64,000 bases of DNA from Pyrobaculum sp. WP30 (lineage in GTDB: Archaea > Thermoproteota > Thermoprotei > Thermoproteales > Thermoproteaceae). Location: contig CP012158.1 in the NCBI GenBank assembly GCA_001189275.1, positions 372,001 to 436,000 on the forward strand, read 5' to 3'. Below the pieces are notes generated by a model. That model made no database searches. It was given only the letters and a program-made list of their open reading frames with translations, and was not told the DNA's origin. The position numbers were made by a program, and so were the translations under genes. Shown piece by piece: positions 17,534-26,599 of this stretch. Each line of letters begins with the position of its first letter. The stretch's first letter is position 1.

Positions 17534-18058
17534 GAGGGGGAACCTCCTCTCCACCGCCACGTCGAACTCCGCGGAGAGCACGTCGCGGAGGCACTGCGCA
17601 GTGCAGCCGTGGCTCCCCACCAGCGGCATCCGGGCCTGGTCCGCCTCCACCACCAAAAAGTAGCCGCCGGGCTTGAGGACGCGCTTGACCTCGCGGAGGG
17701 AGGGGCCGTGGTCGCCCCAGTGGTGGAGGGTGAAGAGCGCCACGGCGGCGTCAAAGGCCTCGCCACGTAGCGGCAGTAGGAAGCTGACCCCCGCCACGCT
17801 TACGCCCTTCGCCCTAGAGTACCTCAACATGGGAGGCGACGCGTCTACGCCAACCGCGTCGTAGCCGGCGGAGATGAGCTTCTTGAGCAACGCCCCGACG
17901 CCCGGCCCTATCTCCAGCAACCTGCCGCCCTGCGGCACAAGGCGCTTGACGGCCTTCAGCGACGCCGCATACGCCCACTCGAAAGCTCCTATAGATACCA
18001 GAAAGTTGTAAAACGCCGAGGTGGCTGAGCCAAACCGCTCAAACTCCACAGCCGCCAC
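17507..18058 (-). CDS. Class I SAM-dependent methyltransferase
   Basis: The 183-residue Rossmann methyltransferase shows motif I LLEIGPGVGALL, motif II GVDASPPML, and the post-I and IV region DAAVALFTLHHW, followed by VKRVLKPGGYFLVVE. This is the UbiE/Coq5-like small-molecule or protein methyltransferase type; the substrate is not predictable. A TATA-like ATTTTAAT near 18069-18076 would place a leaderless start at the in-frame GTG 18049, three codons inside the frame given here, so the N terminus is uncertain by a few residues. Confidence 0.8.
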   Translation of the reverse strand: MAAVEFERFGSATSAFYNFLVSIGAFEWAYAASLKAVKRLVPQGGRLLEIGPGVGALLKKLISAGYDAVGVDASPPMLRYSRAKGVSVAGVSFLLPLRGEAFDAAVALFTLHHWGDHGPSLREVKRVLKPGGYFLVVEADQARMPLVGSHGCTAQCLRDVLSAEFDVAVERRFPLLFAVARKP

Positions 18059-18360
18059 CCGTCCCCCCTATTAAAATCTTTGTTCGCGCCCAAGGCAACC
18101 GCGTAGAGCGAAATGCGGGGATCCGCCGCCGCGGCGGACAATCGGAGAAACCGCCCGGACCTGCTGAGGGGCATGAAGGCCGTGGTTGCGCTAGGCCGCG
18201 CCAGAGGGGCCGCCGGGGGTCCGCGGCCGGGGGGTGCCCACAGCGGGGTCTCTGGGGCATGGGCAACCGCGAATGCGGGGGCCAGCTGGCCGGCGGGCAC
18301 GGGGCGGTGCGGGGGTCTCTCAGCGGGGTAACTCATTTATCTGGGTCTTGTATAGGTGTT
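18059..18360. other. GC-rich intergenic region before tpsp
   Basis: About 300 bp with no convincing gene; it contains G/C-rich runs such as CCGCCGCCGCGGCGG. The only signals seen are the methyltransferase promoter near 18069-18076 and a TATA-like CATTTATCTG at 18333-18342, about 24 nt before the tpsp GTG. Confidence 0.4.
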
Positions 18361-20571
18361 GTGCGGCTTGTGATTGTGTCTAATCGGCTTCCCGTGACCG
18401 TCGTCATGCACGATGGGAATGTGGAGCTTAGAGAGGCCGTGGGCGGCCTCGCCACGGCGATTAAGTCTTTCCTCCGCGCCTCCGACGGGGGTAAGGCGCT
18501 GGGGTTCTCCGAGGTGCTGTGGGTGGGGTGGTCCGGCGTGAAGGCCGAGGCGGAGACGGCCGAGGTTAAGAAGAGGCTTAGAGAGGCGGGGCTGGTCCCG
18601 GTGTCTTTGACGGGGGAGGAGGTGAATCTCTTCTACGAGGGGTTCTGCAACGCCACTTTGTGGCCGCTTTTCCACGGCTTCACTGTGTACACTGTGTTTG
18701 AGGCCAAGTTTTGGGACGCCTATGTGAGGGTTAACCAGAAGTTTGCGGAGGTCGTGTCCTCCTTGACTGAGCCTGGGGACTTCGTCTGGGTGCATGACTA
18801 CCACCTCATGCTCCTCCCGGCGATGCTCCGGGATGCGTCTCCGGAGCTGGCGGTGGGGTTCTTCCTCCACATACCTTTCCCGCCTGCCGAGATCTACCAG
18901 CTCCTGCCCCCCTCGTGGAGAGCCGCCATGCTGGACGGCGTCTTGGGGGCCGACCTCGTGGGGTTCCACGTCCACGAGTATGTCAACAACTTCTTGAGGT
19001 CTGTGGCTAGGTTTCTGGGGTACCGGCTGGAGGGCGGCGTGGTGCAGGTGGGGCGGAGGAGGGCGAGGGTGGGGGCTTTCCCCATCAGCGTGGAGTTCGA
19101 CTTCTTCCACGGCGCCGCTGAGCGGCCTGAGGTGAAGGTCCAGATGGAGGAGCTTAGGCAGAGGCTTAGGGGGCTTAAGGTGGTGTTTTCTATAGACCGG
19201 CTGGACTACACCAAGGGCGTCCTCAACAGGCTGAGGGCGTGGGAGCGGTTCCTCAAGGAGCACCCCGAGTGGCGGAGGAGGGCTACCTTCGTCTTGGTGG
19301 TGGTGCCGTCGAGGACGGGGGTGGCTCAGTACGAGGTCATGAGGCGGGAGATCGAGAGGGAGGTGGGGAAGATAAACGGGGAGTTCGGCGAGGTGGATTG
19401 GGTGCCGGTGGTGTACATCTCGCGGTTCATCCCCACCGAGACCCTCCTGGCGCTTTACAGCACCGCCGATGTGGCTCTCATCACGCCGCTGAAAGACGGC
19501 ATGAACCTCGTGGCTAAGGAGTACGTGTCGTCGCGTAGGGACTGCCGCGGCGTCTTGATACTGAGCGAAACCGCAGGCGCGGCGCAGGAGCTTCTGGAGG
19601 CGCTTATCGTCAACCCCAACGACGAAAGCGGCGTGGCGGAGGCCATACACAAGGCCCTTACCATGAGCGAAGAGGAGCAGTGCCGAAGAATTACGCGGAT
19701 GCAGAGCAGGCTGAGGCAACACGACGTGGTGAAGTGGGCGGTGGACTTCATACAAGCCATGGCCGTGGCGTATGCAGACAACAAGACGGCGGTGGAGCCG
19801 GTCCGGAGGCTAGAGGGCGAGGCGTTGAAAGAGCTGGTGGCGCAGTTCGCCGGCGCCAGGCGGAGGCTGGTGGTCCTAGACTACGACGGGACTCTGGTGC
19901 CCCACTACCCATACGCCTACCAGGCGGTGCCGGACCCCGACCTCAAGAGGTTGCTGAGCGACCTCGCGGCCCTCCCGGAGACCTACGTGGCTGTCGTCAG
20001 CGGCCGGGGGAGGGACTTCCTTGAGAGCTGGCTGGGAGACCTGCCCATATTCCTCGCGGCGGAGCACGGCGCCTACATCAAGGAGCCGGGCGGGGGCTGG
20101 GCGCCGCTGTTCCCCTTCGACATGCAGTGGAAAGACGCCGTTAGGAAGATCATGGAAGACTTCGTGGCGCTTGCCCCCGGCTCGTACATAGAGGAGAAGA
20201 CGTCCTCCCTAGCCTGGCATTTTAGAAACGTGGAGCCGGAGATCGGCGAGGCCGCGGCTAATAGGCTGGTGGAGGCGCTTAGGGACATGGTGGGCGGCGC
20301 AGGCGCGGCGGTTCTCCGAGGCAAGAAAGTCGTAGAGGTTAGACCCGCCGGCGTTAATAAAGGCGCCGCCGCGAAGCTACTCACCGAGAGGTTAACACCA
20401 GACTTCTTGTTGGTCGCCGGCGACGACGACACAGACGAGGAGATGTTTAAGGCGCTTCCAGAGGCCTTCAGCATAAAGGTGGGCCGGGGCGAGACCGCCG
20501 CCAGATACACAACTCCGTCGTATAGGTCGTTGAGAGAGGTGTTGCGTCTGCTGGCGGAGGTTAAGCGCTAA
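18361..20571 (+). CDS. tpsp: Trehalose-6-phosphate synthase/phosphatase fusion
   Basis: The 736-residue bifunctional enzyme makes trehalose-6-phosphate from UDP- or ADP-glucose and glucose-6-phosphate, then removes the phosphate. Residues 1 to about 480 are a GT20 OtsA domain (start [41 protein letters not shown]). Residues from about 500 are a HAD OtsB domain with DYDGTLV and [15 protein letters not shown]-like element 24 nt upstream supports the leaderless GTG at 18361. In Thermoproteus tenax the fused enzyme is described as working with a glycosyltransferase and sharing an operon with a channel; both partners are present here but on the opposite strand, convergent with an 11-bp overlap. 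Confidence 0.92.
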   Translation: MRLVIVSNRLPVTVVMHDGNVELREAVGGLATAIKSFLRASDGGKALGFSEVLWVGWSGVKAEAETAEVKKRLREAGLVPVSLTGEEVNLFYEGFCNATLWPLFHGFTVYTVFEAKFWDAYVRVNQKFAEVVSSLTEPGDFVWVHDYHLMLLPAMLRDASPELAVGFFLHIPFPPAEIYQLLPPSWRAAMLDGVLGADLVGFHVHEYVNNFLRSVARFLGYRLEGGVVQVGRRRARVGAFPISVEFDFFHGAAERPEVKVQMEELRQRLRGLKVVFSIDRLDYTKGVLNRLRAWERFLKEHPEWRRRATFVLVVVPSRTGVAQYEVMRREIEREVGKINGEFGEVDWVPVVYISRFIPTETLLALYSTADVALITPLKDGMNLVAKEYVSSRRDCRGVLILSETAGAAQELLEALIVNPNDESGVAEAIHKALTMSEEEQCRRITRMQSRLRQHDVVKWAVDFIQAMAVAYADNKTAVEPVRRLEGEALKELVAQFAGARRRLVVLDYDGTLVPHYPYAYQAVPDPDLKRLLSDLAALPETYVAVVSGRGRDFLESWLGDLPIFLAAEHGAYIKEPGGGWAPLFPFDMQWKDAVRKIMEDFVALAPGSYIEEKTSSLAWHFRNVEPEIGEAAANRLVEALRDMVGGAGAAVLRGKKVVEVRPAGVNKGAAAKLLTERLTPDFLLVAGDDDTDEEMFKALPEAFSIKVGRGETAARYTTPSYRSLREVLRLLAEVKR

Positions 20572-21757
20572 TTTTTTCAATAATCGCCGCGGCGAGCTTA
20601 TCGGCGGCGAGCCCCGCCGCCTTCTTCGCCTTCCTCCCCATCTCGTCCCTCACCTCAGGTCTCTTGACCAGCATCTCAACCCACCTCAGAAACTCGTCAA
20701 CCGCTTCCGGCCTGTTGAGGTGGATCCCGTCTACGCCGTTGGCCACGTACCAGGCGGCTCTTGAGTTCGGCGAGGCGGCAAAGGGAACCCCGGCGTACAT
20801 ATACTCCAACGCCCTCACGCCCATGGGCTCGTAGGAGGAGAAGTCCACGCCGGCAACTGAGGATTTTATAACCGAGGCAAGAACCTGAGGCTCGTGGCTC
20901 CCTATAACCACGAGGTTTCTCCTAACTTTCGCCTCTTGCTTCAGCTCGTCGGCGGCTTCGCCTGTGCCTGCTACCACCACCGCCGCTGTCTTTAGCTTGT
21001 CGGCAATTTTCACAAATAGATGAACGTTTCTATCACCTCTTAGGGGGCCTATGTAGGAGATTACGTATTCAAAGTCCCCGGGGGGCGCTACGGGCGTCGA
21101 GTCCAGCGCCTCGGCGACGTCTGGGTCTATCCAGTTGCTAGATATAAGGATCTTTTCAGGCGATGTCCTAAACTGCCGGAGCTCGGCGGCCTCCTGGGGG
21201 CAACAGACCACCAACAAATCCACCTGCCGAAGTATGAATGGCAAGTTAAGCGTAGTCCACATAACCTTCGAGGCGTAGTCCACAGGCCGCGTTGCGTGGA
21301 ATTTAGGGAAGTAGATGGGGATGTAGACTAGGGGGGTCCGCCTAACGGCCTCGCCTGCGGCGGCCAGCGTCCTCCTAACCGCGGCCCACCTGGCGGCCTC
21401 CTCAGGCCCGTTCCAGAAACTGGAGAGAACCACCACGGCATCTAGGCCGTAGCTGTCCACCAGCTCGCCTAGGATCCTGGAGAAGTTTCTAAACGCCACG
21501 GCGCCTGTGGGGAGGAGAGGTTTTGTGCTGAGGACGCGGATCGTGGGGACGCCCGCCACGTCTTTTTCAACCTCCACAAAACCTGCCTCGCTTTTCTCCA
21601 CTAGGTCTGGATCCAGGGCCGGGGCGCCTTCGTGGAAGAGACTGGTGACCAGCCAAGCCGAGTGGCCGAGCCTTCGGAAGGCCTTGACCAACACGGCGGC
21701 CGCTCGGTGGGAGTCCTCCCAGTGCGAACTCTGAGGCGCAACGACGCCGACATTCAT
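20561..21757 (-). CDS. GT4-type glycosyltransferase, probable trehalose-synthase partner
   Basis: A 398-residue GT-B fold glycosyltransferase with the C-terminal acceptor/donor half typical of GT4 (VISYIGPLRGDRNVH, VVVAGTGEA, SSYEPMGVRALEYMYAGVPF with the E-x7-E pattern). It overlaps the channel gene by 4 bp (ATGA) and so is translated from the same mRNA. The T. tenax homologue was reported to bind the fused TPS/TPP and activate it, and that is the best guess for its role here. Independent sugar transfer cannot be excluded. Confidence 0.78.
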   Translation of the reverse strand: MNVGVVAPQSSHWEDSHRAAAVLVKAFRRLGHSAWLVTSLFHEGAPALDPDLVEKSEAGFVEVEKDVAGVPTIRVLSTKPLLPTGAVAFRNFSRILGELVDSYGLDAVVVLSSFWNGPEEAARWAAVRRTLAAAGEAVRRTPLVYIPIYFPKFHATRPVDYASKVMWTTLNLPFILRQVDLLVVCCPQEAAELRQFRTSPEKILISSNWIDPDVAEALDSTPVAPPGDFEYVISYIGPLRGDRNVHLFVKIADKLKTAAVVVAGTGEAADELKQEAKVRRNLVVIGSHEPQVLASVIKSSVAGVDFSSYEPMGVRALEYMYAGVPFAASPNSRAAWYVANGVDGIHLNRPEAVDEFLRWVEMLVKRPEVRDEMGRKAKKAAGLAADKLAAAIIEKISA

Positions 21758-22350
21758 TTCTTTTTCAACGCCTCGAGGATCAACACGGCGACTACGGCCG
21801 CGGCGAGGCCCCAGGTTATTGGGGTGAGCATAGAGCTGAGAGTTGTGACGTTGATGCCGCCTTGCTCCAAGGCGAAGGTGACCACGACGAGGTAGAGGAT
21901 TATCCTAATGTACTCAGCCACCGGCCCCACCACCGCCTCGCTTCTCGAGAGGGCCCCCTTGTAGATATACTCAGCGAAGCCGTCCACCAGTATGAACCCC
22001 ACTATCGATATGATGAAAAACTTGACAAAGCCGAAGAGGTACACCGCTATGATCGACGTGACCCATTCGGAAACATCCACGCGTCCAAAACTCATGCCGA
22101 GGTAGGCCACCGCCGTGAGGATGAAGAGGAGGTATAGTAGCCAAGCCGCCACGGAGCCGAAGAACTCGCTGGGGGTGTAGCCAGAGCGGAGGAGGGCCCT
22201 GCCGATGTTGAAATTTCTAAACCAGTCGTTGAAGCCCAGCCTAAACAAGACGCGGTCCACCACCCGCCTAACCACGCGGCCCAGCACAATACCGAAAACA
22301 GCTATCAACACGGCCACTGCTACGTGGTAGAGAACAGTCAAAACCTCCAC
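21754..22350 (-). CDS. Small-conductance mechanosensitive channel-like membrane protein
   Basis: The 198-residue protein has about four to five membrane helices, the first followed by an amphipathic basic segment (GRVVRRVVDRVLFRLGF), as in the conserved TM-helix repeat found in MscS-related channels. No soluble MscS beta domain is present, so it is shorter than true MscS. In T. tenax a putative small-conductance channel of this kind is part of the trehalose operon, which suggests solute release on osmotic downshift. A TATA box (around 22370-22380) gives a leaderless GTG start at 22350. Confidence 0.65.
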   Translation of the reverse strand: MEVLTVLYHVAVAVLIAVFGIVLGRVVRRVVDRVLFRLGFNDWFRNFNIGRALLRSGYTPSEFFGSVAAWLLYLLFILTAVAYLGMSFGRVDVSEWVTSIIAVYLFGFVKFFIISIVGFILVDGFAEYIYKGALSRSEAVVGPVAEYIRIILYLVVVTFALEQGGINVTTLSSMLTPITWGLAAAVVAVLILEALKKK

Positions 22351-22411
22351 AAAATGGCCACCTTCCTCATTTATAAACGTTGACTACATATACGGCCATG
22401 CCCTTATATAC

Positions 22412-22633
22412 GTGAGAAAACCGCTCCGCTTTTATGACATAGCCGTCCGCAAAACCTTCCTCAGCACCTCCTACCGCCTAGTTGAGGTGGAGATAAAATA
22501 TCCCAGGGGCGTCCAGCGTCGGGCCCTCGCCGTGGCGGTGTCGCCCTACACAGGGCACGAGTGCTACAGCTTCGCGCCCAAGAGAAGCGAAGTAAGGGCC
22601 GTCCCCCTCTCGGCGTATTTCAAAGATATTTAA
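22412..22633 (+). CDS. Hypothetical 73-residue basic protein
   Basis: I do not recognise this small protein. It is basic, about 40 percent hydrophobic, predicted mostly beta, and contains the phrase YRLVEVEIKYPRGVQRRALAV. A TATA-like ACATATACGG sits 23 nt before the GTG, matching the leaderless pattern of its neighbours, which supports a real gene. It lies 21 bp before the DUF5752 gene but that gene has its own TATA. Confidence 0.5.
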   Translation: MRKPLRFYDIAVRKTFLSTSYRLVEVEIKYPRGVQRRALAVAVSPYTGHECYSFAPKRSEVRAVPLSAYFKDI

Positions 22634-22654
22634 CCTCGTTGCGTACTGCAACAC

Positions 22655-23320
22655 ATGAAACTAGGTGCAAAATCTCTGGACACCAAGGGCAAGGGCGTCC
22701 CCTTCAAGTTCTACACCGCGTACTACGTCTCTACCTACAGCCGCAGGAAGGCGTACACGCTGAGGGAGCTTCTTGAGGGCGTCAAGACCGCTGACAAAAA
22801 CACGTTGTTTCACCACGTCTTCCACGCCGTGAGGGCGAAGCATCTACTGCCGCCGAGGTACAACAACGACTTCGCCCGGTGGGTTGGGGAGGAGGTGGGC
22901 GACGAGGAGCTGGCGGCGGCTTTGTCGGACATCTCCGGCGCCGAGCCGGCCACGATCGAAGACATAAGGAAGGAGATAGTGGCGATACTTGAGCCCGCCG
23001 CCGACGAGAGGCGCGGCAGATCTGAGTTCGTCTTCGTGGGGATGGAGCCGGTTGTGGTGGAGACTAAATACGTGGCCCACACCCTCGCCGAGTTTCTCGA
23101 CCTAGTCGAGGTGGTGCCCGGCGAGTCTATACTCTACCACTTCGTCACCAGGAGGGTGCTGCGTAGCGCGGGGAGGAACGACTTCTCCACGTGGCTGGAC
23201 AAAAACTTCGGCCTCGCGGAGGTGGCCGACGAACTGTCGAGGATAGACCCCCTGGCCTTCAACAGCGAGGAGGCGCTGAGAGAGGCCATATTGACGGTGC
23301 TTAAGAAGAGGCTGTTATGA
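22655..23320 (+). CDS. DUF5752-like protein upstream of treT, internally duplicated
   Basis: This 221-residue protein is of the type often found directly before trehalose glycosyltransferring synthase genes. It is built from two related halves of about 95 residues (roughly 35-125 and 127-220): each contains an aromatic strand, a TL-x-E-[FL]-L helix start, an FHHVF or YHFVT helix, then NDF-x-x-W and a closing helix with EAI or KEIVAIL. Its function is unknown; the 4-bp overlap with treT (ATGA) implies equimolar production and perhaps a complex. It has a TATA box near 22624-22634. Confidence 0.75.
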   Translation: MKLGAKSLDTKGKGVPFKFYTAYYVSTYSRRKAYTLRELLEGVKTADKNTLFHHVFHAVRAKHLLPPRYNNDFARWVGEEVGDEELAAALSDISGAEPATIEDIRKEIVAILEPAADERRGRSEFVFVGMEPVVVETKYVAHTLAEFLDLVEVVPGESILYHFVTRRVLRSAGRNDFSTWLDKNFGLAEVADELSRIDPLAFNSEEALREAILTVLKKRLL

Positions 23321-24528
23321 TCGAGCGGTATATTCAGTTCGTGGGGGAGGACGAGGTAGACGCCATCGTCAAGTTGGCGGAGCGGCTACAAGACCTCTCC
23401 ATACTTCACGTCAACTCCACCGCGGCGGGGGGCGGCGTGGCTGAGATCCTCAACCGCCTAGTTCCGCTCATGCGGGAGCTGGGCCTCAGGGTGGACTGGA
23501 GGGTGATCAGAGGCGACCAGGAGTTCTTCACAGTGACGAAGACCTTCCACAACGCCCTGCAGGTCGGCGCCGTGGAGGTGCCTAGACGCTTCTACGAAAT
23601 ATACGAGAGGTGGCAGGAGATAAACGCCAACGAGCTAGACCTCGACTACGACGTGGTCTTCATCCACGACCCCCAGCCTGCCGGCCTTGTGAAGTACAGA
23701 AAAAGAGGGCTTTGGATCTGGCGTTGCCACATCGACGTCTCCACGCCGAATCCAGAGGTGTGGGGCTTCCTCCGGAGGTACGTGTCGCAGTACGACGCCG
23801 CCATCTTCCACATACCGGAGTTCGCCCGAGACGACCTCGAAATACCGCAGTTGCTCATCCCGCCGTCTATAGACCCCCTGAGCCCTAAAAACGTGGAGCT
23901 ACCCCCCACGGCGGTGGAGCGGGTGGTGCAGAAATTCGACGTAGACCCAGAGCGGCCCATTCTTCTGCAAGTGTCGCGGTTCGACAGAGCTAAGGACCCC
24001 CTGGGCGTCGTGGAGGCGTACCGACTCGCCAGACGACGCGTGCCTGGCCTCCAGCTGGTGTACCTCGGTAGCCCCGCCCACGATGACCCGGAGGGCGAGG
24101 CCGTGTACAGAGAGACCGTAGAGGCGGCGGGCGGCGACCCCGACATACACCTGCTCATGCTCCCGCCCGACAGCCACTACGAGGTAAACGCCTTCCAACG
24201 CGCCGCCACAGTCGTCATGCAGAAGTCCATAAGAGAAGGCTTCGGCCTCACCGTCAGCGAAGCCCTTTGGAAGAAGAGGCCAGTGATAGGCGGCAAGACG
24301 GGCGGCATAAAGATCCAGGTGATACACGGCGTCACTGGCTTCCTCGCCACCTCGCCGAGAACCGCGGCCCACTACGCCGTATATCTGCTCAGAGAGAAAA
24401 GATTAAGGGAAGAAATGGGCGCCGCAGGCAGAGAACACGTCAGACGCAACTTCCTCATCACACATCAACTACGCAGATACTTAATGGCCATAGCGTACGT
24501 GGCTAAGAGAGCGATGTGGAGTGACTGA
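23317..24528 (+). CDS. treT: Trehalose glycosyltransferring synthase
   Basis: TreT joins a nucleoside-diphosphate glucose to free glucose to give trehalose in one reversible step. The 403-residue GT4 protein carries the family features: LHVNSTAAGGGVAEILNRLVPL at the N terminus (quoted here only in part by position 30-50), VFIHDPQPAGL, WRCHIDVS, the donor-site VSRFDRAKDPLGVVEAY, and IREGFGLTVSEALWK with the E-x7-E motif. It overlaps the DUF5752 gene. With tpsp close by, the organism has two independent routes to trehalose, one able to run in the degradative direction. Confidence 0.92.
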   Translation: MIERYIQFVGEDEVDAIVKLAERLQDLSILHVNSTAAGGGVAEILNRLVPLMRELGLRVDWRVIRGDQEFFTVTKTFHNALQVGAVEVPRRFYEIYERWQEINANELDLDYDVVFIHDPQPAGLVKYRKRGLWIWRCHIDVSTPNPEVWGFLRRYVSQYDAAIFHIPEFARDDLEIPQLLIPPSIDPLSPKNVELPPTAVERVVQKFDVDPERPILLQVSRFDRAKDPLGVVEAYRLARRRVPGLQLVYLGSPAHDDPEGEAVYRETVEAAGGDPDIHLLMLPPDSHYEVNAFQRAATVVMQKSIREGFGLTVSEALWKKRPVIGGKTGGIKIQVIHGVTGFLATSPRTAAHYAVYLLREKRLREEMGAAGREHVRRNFLITHQLRRYLMAIAYVAKRAMWSD

Positions 24529-24737
24529 CGACGTGGCGAGATATTCGCCAAGGCGCTCCATAGAAACACAGACAAGGCGATCCCAGCAACCGTCCAAAAG
24601 AGGCACTTGAAGCGGCGGGGTGTCCATTTTCGAAATGGCACCGGAGGCCTCGAGATGATGCTTGGCGCTGGAGTTGATGTGCGGCATAGTCGTGAGTAGC
24701 CGCCGTTGAGTTTATAAAATCAACACCCTGTATAGCT
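24529..24737. other. Short intergenic region with two palindromes
   Basis: No gene is seen. TGGCGA/TCGCCA (24534-24550, 5-nt spacer) may be the treT terminator stem. CCATTT/AAATGG (24624-24638, 3-nt spacer) is a second perfect inverted repeat of unknown role. GTTTATAAAAT near 24710 is the TATA box of the next gene. Confidence 0.4.
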
Positions 24738-25376
24738 GTGGAGGTGAAACTTGACTGGGATAAGCTCGAGGAGGTGGTGGAGAGGGCCGTTAGGAAGGCT
24801 AGGACAGAGGAGCTCAAAGACGTGGCAGAGGCCCTCAAGATGTTGGCCGAGTACGTGAAGACTGGCTTTGAGGCGACGAACAAGTCGCTGGAAGGCCTCC
24901 TGAAGGCAGTAGAGGAGCTGAGGAAGGCAGTTGACGAAATGCGCAAGACGTACGACGAGCGGTTTAAGTCGCACGAAGAACAGCTCAAGAGGATCGAGGT
25001 CACTTTGGGCTCCATAGGGAGGGGCCTGGACCTTGAGCAGATGGTGCTGGAGATCTTCAGGGAGGCGCTGGAGCGTAGGGGCATCGAGCCGGGGAAGGTG
25101 GAGAAGCTGACGTTGGAGGATGAGGAGGGCGTAAGGCTGAAAATCGACGTCTATATCCACGACGGGACGGCGTATCTGATCGAGGTTAAGTCCAGGGCTG
25201 AGCTTGCCCATGTGGAGTGGTTCCGCCACAGGGCGAGGCTGGCGGCGGAGGCGCTTGCGAAGCAAGGCAAAAAGGTGGAGCGGCTGATACTAGTCGCCGT
25301 CCACGTAGACGAAGAGGCGCTGGTGAGGGCAAGGCAACTAGGCATAGACGTGATATACGGCAACGTCTTAAGCTAG
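24738..25376 (+). CDS. PD-(D/E)XK nuclease-like protein with N-terminal coiled coil
   Basis: The first about 95 of 212 residues form a charged coiled coil. The rest is a compact restriction-endonuclease-like fold: KIDVYIHDGTAYLIEVKS supplies the D...ExK catalytic signature, with a following helix and a strand ending DVIYGNV. Such DUF3782-type proteins are common in Thermoproteales and Sulfolobales; the biological role is unknown and no methylase or toxin partner is beside it. The GTG start matches a TATA box about 24 nt upstream. Confidence 0.72.
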   Translation: MEVKLDWDKLEEVVERAVRKARTEELKDVAEALKMLAEYVKTGFEATNKSLEGLLKAVEELRKAVDEMRKTYDERFKSHEEQLKRIEVTLGSIGRGLDLEQMVLEIFREALERRGIEPGKVEKLTLEDEEGVRLKIDVYIHDGTAYLIEVKSRAELAHVEWFRHRARLAAEALAKQGKKVERLILVAVHVDEEALVRARQLGIDVIYGNVLS

Positions 25377-25391
25377 CCCCCCGCCCCAAGC

Positions 25392-25499
25392 TTAAGATCC
25401 CGAGATCTGACGTAGGCTCAACACCGACGTTACCTGAATACTTCCAAGGTAGTCTTCGGTCACGAAGATAATATTGTCGCCGTAGATGTCGGGTAAGCG
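25392..25499 (-). pseudogene. Remnant of a second tricorn protease gene (N-terminal piece)
   Basis: On the minus strand this reads PDIYGDNIIFVTEDYLG before losing similarity and stopping at 25392-25394. It corresponds to PDIYGDDIIFVTEDDLW at the start of the intact tricorn protein at 38158-41211, and the DNA is also close (about 40 of 45 bases). Nothing else of the protein remains. It is either a vanished paralogue or a small duplicated fragment. Confidence 0.7.
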
Positions 25500-25759
25500 T
25501 GCAACACCCGCGCACCGCTAAAGACGCCCTCTATTTAACGATACGTCGCCACAGACAACCTAACTCCCAGCCGTCACGCTTCCTCCAACGCCTCCACCTC
25601 TGCCGCATTGTCCACTTGCCCCTCCCCTCAGCCTTTGAATATCCACAAACCACCCCCCTCTCTATCTTCTCTAGCCGAAGCTCCCGCACCTTCATGGGCG
25701 TCTTTCGTGAGATGCCCCGCGCGTGAGGTAACGTTAATATTCCCCTAGTTTATAGCTCC
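25500..25759. other. Intergenic region, possible minus-strand remnant
   Basis: Holds a minus-strand frame of about 54 codons starting MKVRELRLEKIERGVV at roughly 25694 and rich in Arg and Trp; not recognised and possibly spurious. A TATA-like GTTAATATT near 25730-25740 serves the gene at 25760. Confidence 0.3.
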
Positions 25760-26467
25760 GTGGCGAACATCGCCCTCTTCACGGACATAGACGGCACCTT
25801 GATCCCGCCGGAGCTTGTGAGGTCCAGGCCTGAGGTGCCGCCTCCGCTGGACGCCGCCTTGAGGAGGCTCGCCGAGCTTGTGCCCGTCGCGGTGGTCACC
25901 ACGAAGGACTGCGGCTTCGCCGCCAGGACGGTCCCCTACGCCGCGGCGTACGCCTGTATAAACGGCGTAGAGGTGAGGGCTGGGAGATACGTGGCGGTGG
26001 TCCGCGGCCTCAACACGGCGGCGGTGGAGGAGGTGTACAGAGCCGCCTCCGGCCTGGAGGCGTATGTAGATGCTAAGCGGACGTGGAACGGGGAGCTCGC
26101 GGGCGTCACGGTAGATTGGCGGGGGAGAGACACGCCGCCGCGTGGCCTAGAGGAGGTCCTCCAGCTGGCCCAGCGGCTCGGCCTCAAGATCCTCCGCTAC
26201 TCGCGGCACCCCCTCGCCGACGTCTACGGCGCCGACGTGGATAAAGGCGAGGCCGTCCGCCTCCTCAAGGCCCTACTCGGCGTTAGACACGTGGTCTACA
26301 TGGGCGACAGCGAAAACGACCTCCCCGCGTGGCGGGAGGCCGACGTCAAAGTACTAATACGCCACAGCCTAAACCACGGCCTCCACGTCCCCGGGACAAT
26401 ACCGGTGAAATACGTAGACCTTCCCAGCTACCTAGAGGAGGCGGCCCGCAACATGACTTCGGCATAA
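25760..26467 (+). CDS. HAD-superfamily sugar-phosphate phosphatase
   Basis: The 235-residue protein is a Cof/mannosyl-3-phosphoglycerate-phosphatase-type HAD hydrolase: motif I FTDIDGTLIP, motif II VVTTKD, a small cap domain, and motif IV MGDSENDLPAW. Relatives dephosphorylate mannosyl-3-phosphoglycerate, sucrose- or trehalose-phosphates. The position after two trehalose pathways suggests compatible-solute work, but no mannosyl-3-phosphoglycerate synthase is present here. GTG start with a TATA about 25 nt upstream. Confidence 0.72.
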   Translation: MANIALFTDIDGTLIPPELVRSRPEVPPPLDAALRRLAELVPVAVVTTKDCGFAARTVPYAAAYACINGVEVRAGRYVAVVRGLNTAAVEEVYRAASGLEAYVDAKRTWNGELAGVTVDWRGRDTPPRGLEEVLQLAQRLGLKILRYSRHPLADVYGADVDKGEAVRLLKALLGVRHVVYMGDSENDLPAWREADVKVLIRHSLNHGLHVPGTIPVKYVDLPSYLEEAARNMTSA

Positions 26468-26599
26468 CAGGTCCGCTGGGCGGGTTTAAAAGACCCATGG
26501 AAATGGCGACGCGAAGCCGTAGGCGACATGCAGAACACGGACACGGCTGTCTCGGCCGCCTTGGCTAAGAGCTGGGACGCCCCAGATCCACAATGTTCG

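Noticed and set aside
18337-19755. 472-codon minus-strand frame antisense to the trehalose synthase gene
   Set aside because: It is a shadow of a GC-rich gene: the product is almost only His, Pro, Arg and Leu, with no family resemblance, whereas the plus strand has all catalytic motifs.
24650-24720. Possible second box C/D sRNA (GATGATG followed by TTGATG)
   Set aside because: No CTGA D box at proper distance and guide lengths do not fit.
24738-25376. Restriction-modification or defence system around the PD-(D/E)XK protein
   Set aside because: No methyltransferase, helicase or toxin partner adjoins; the nearby methyltransferase at 17.5 kb is of small-molecule type and distant.
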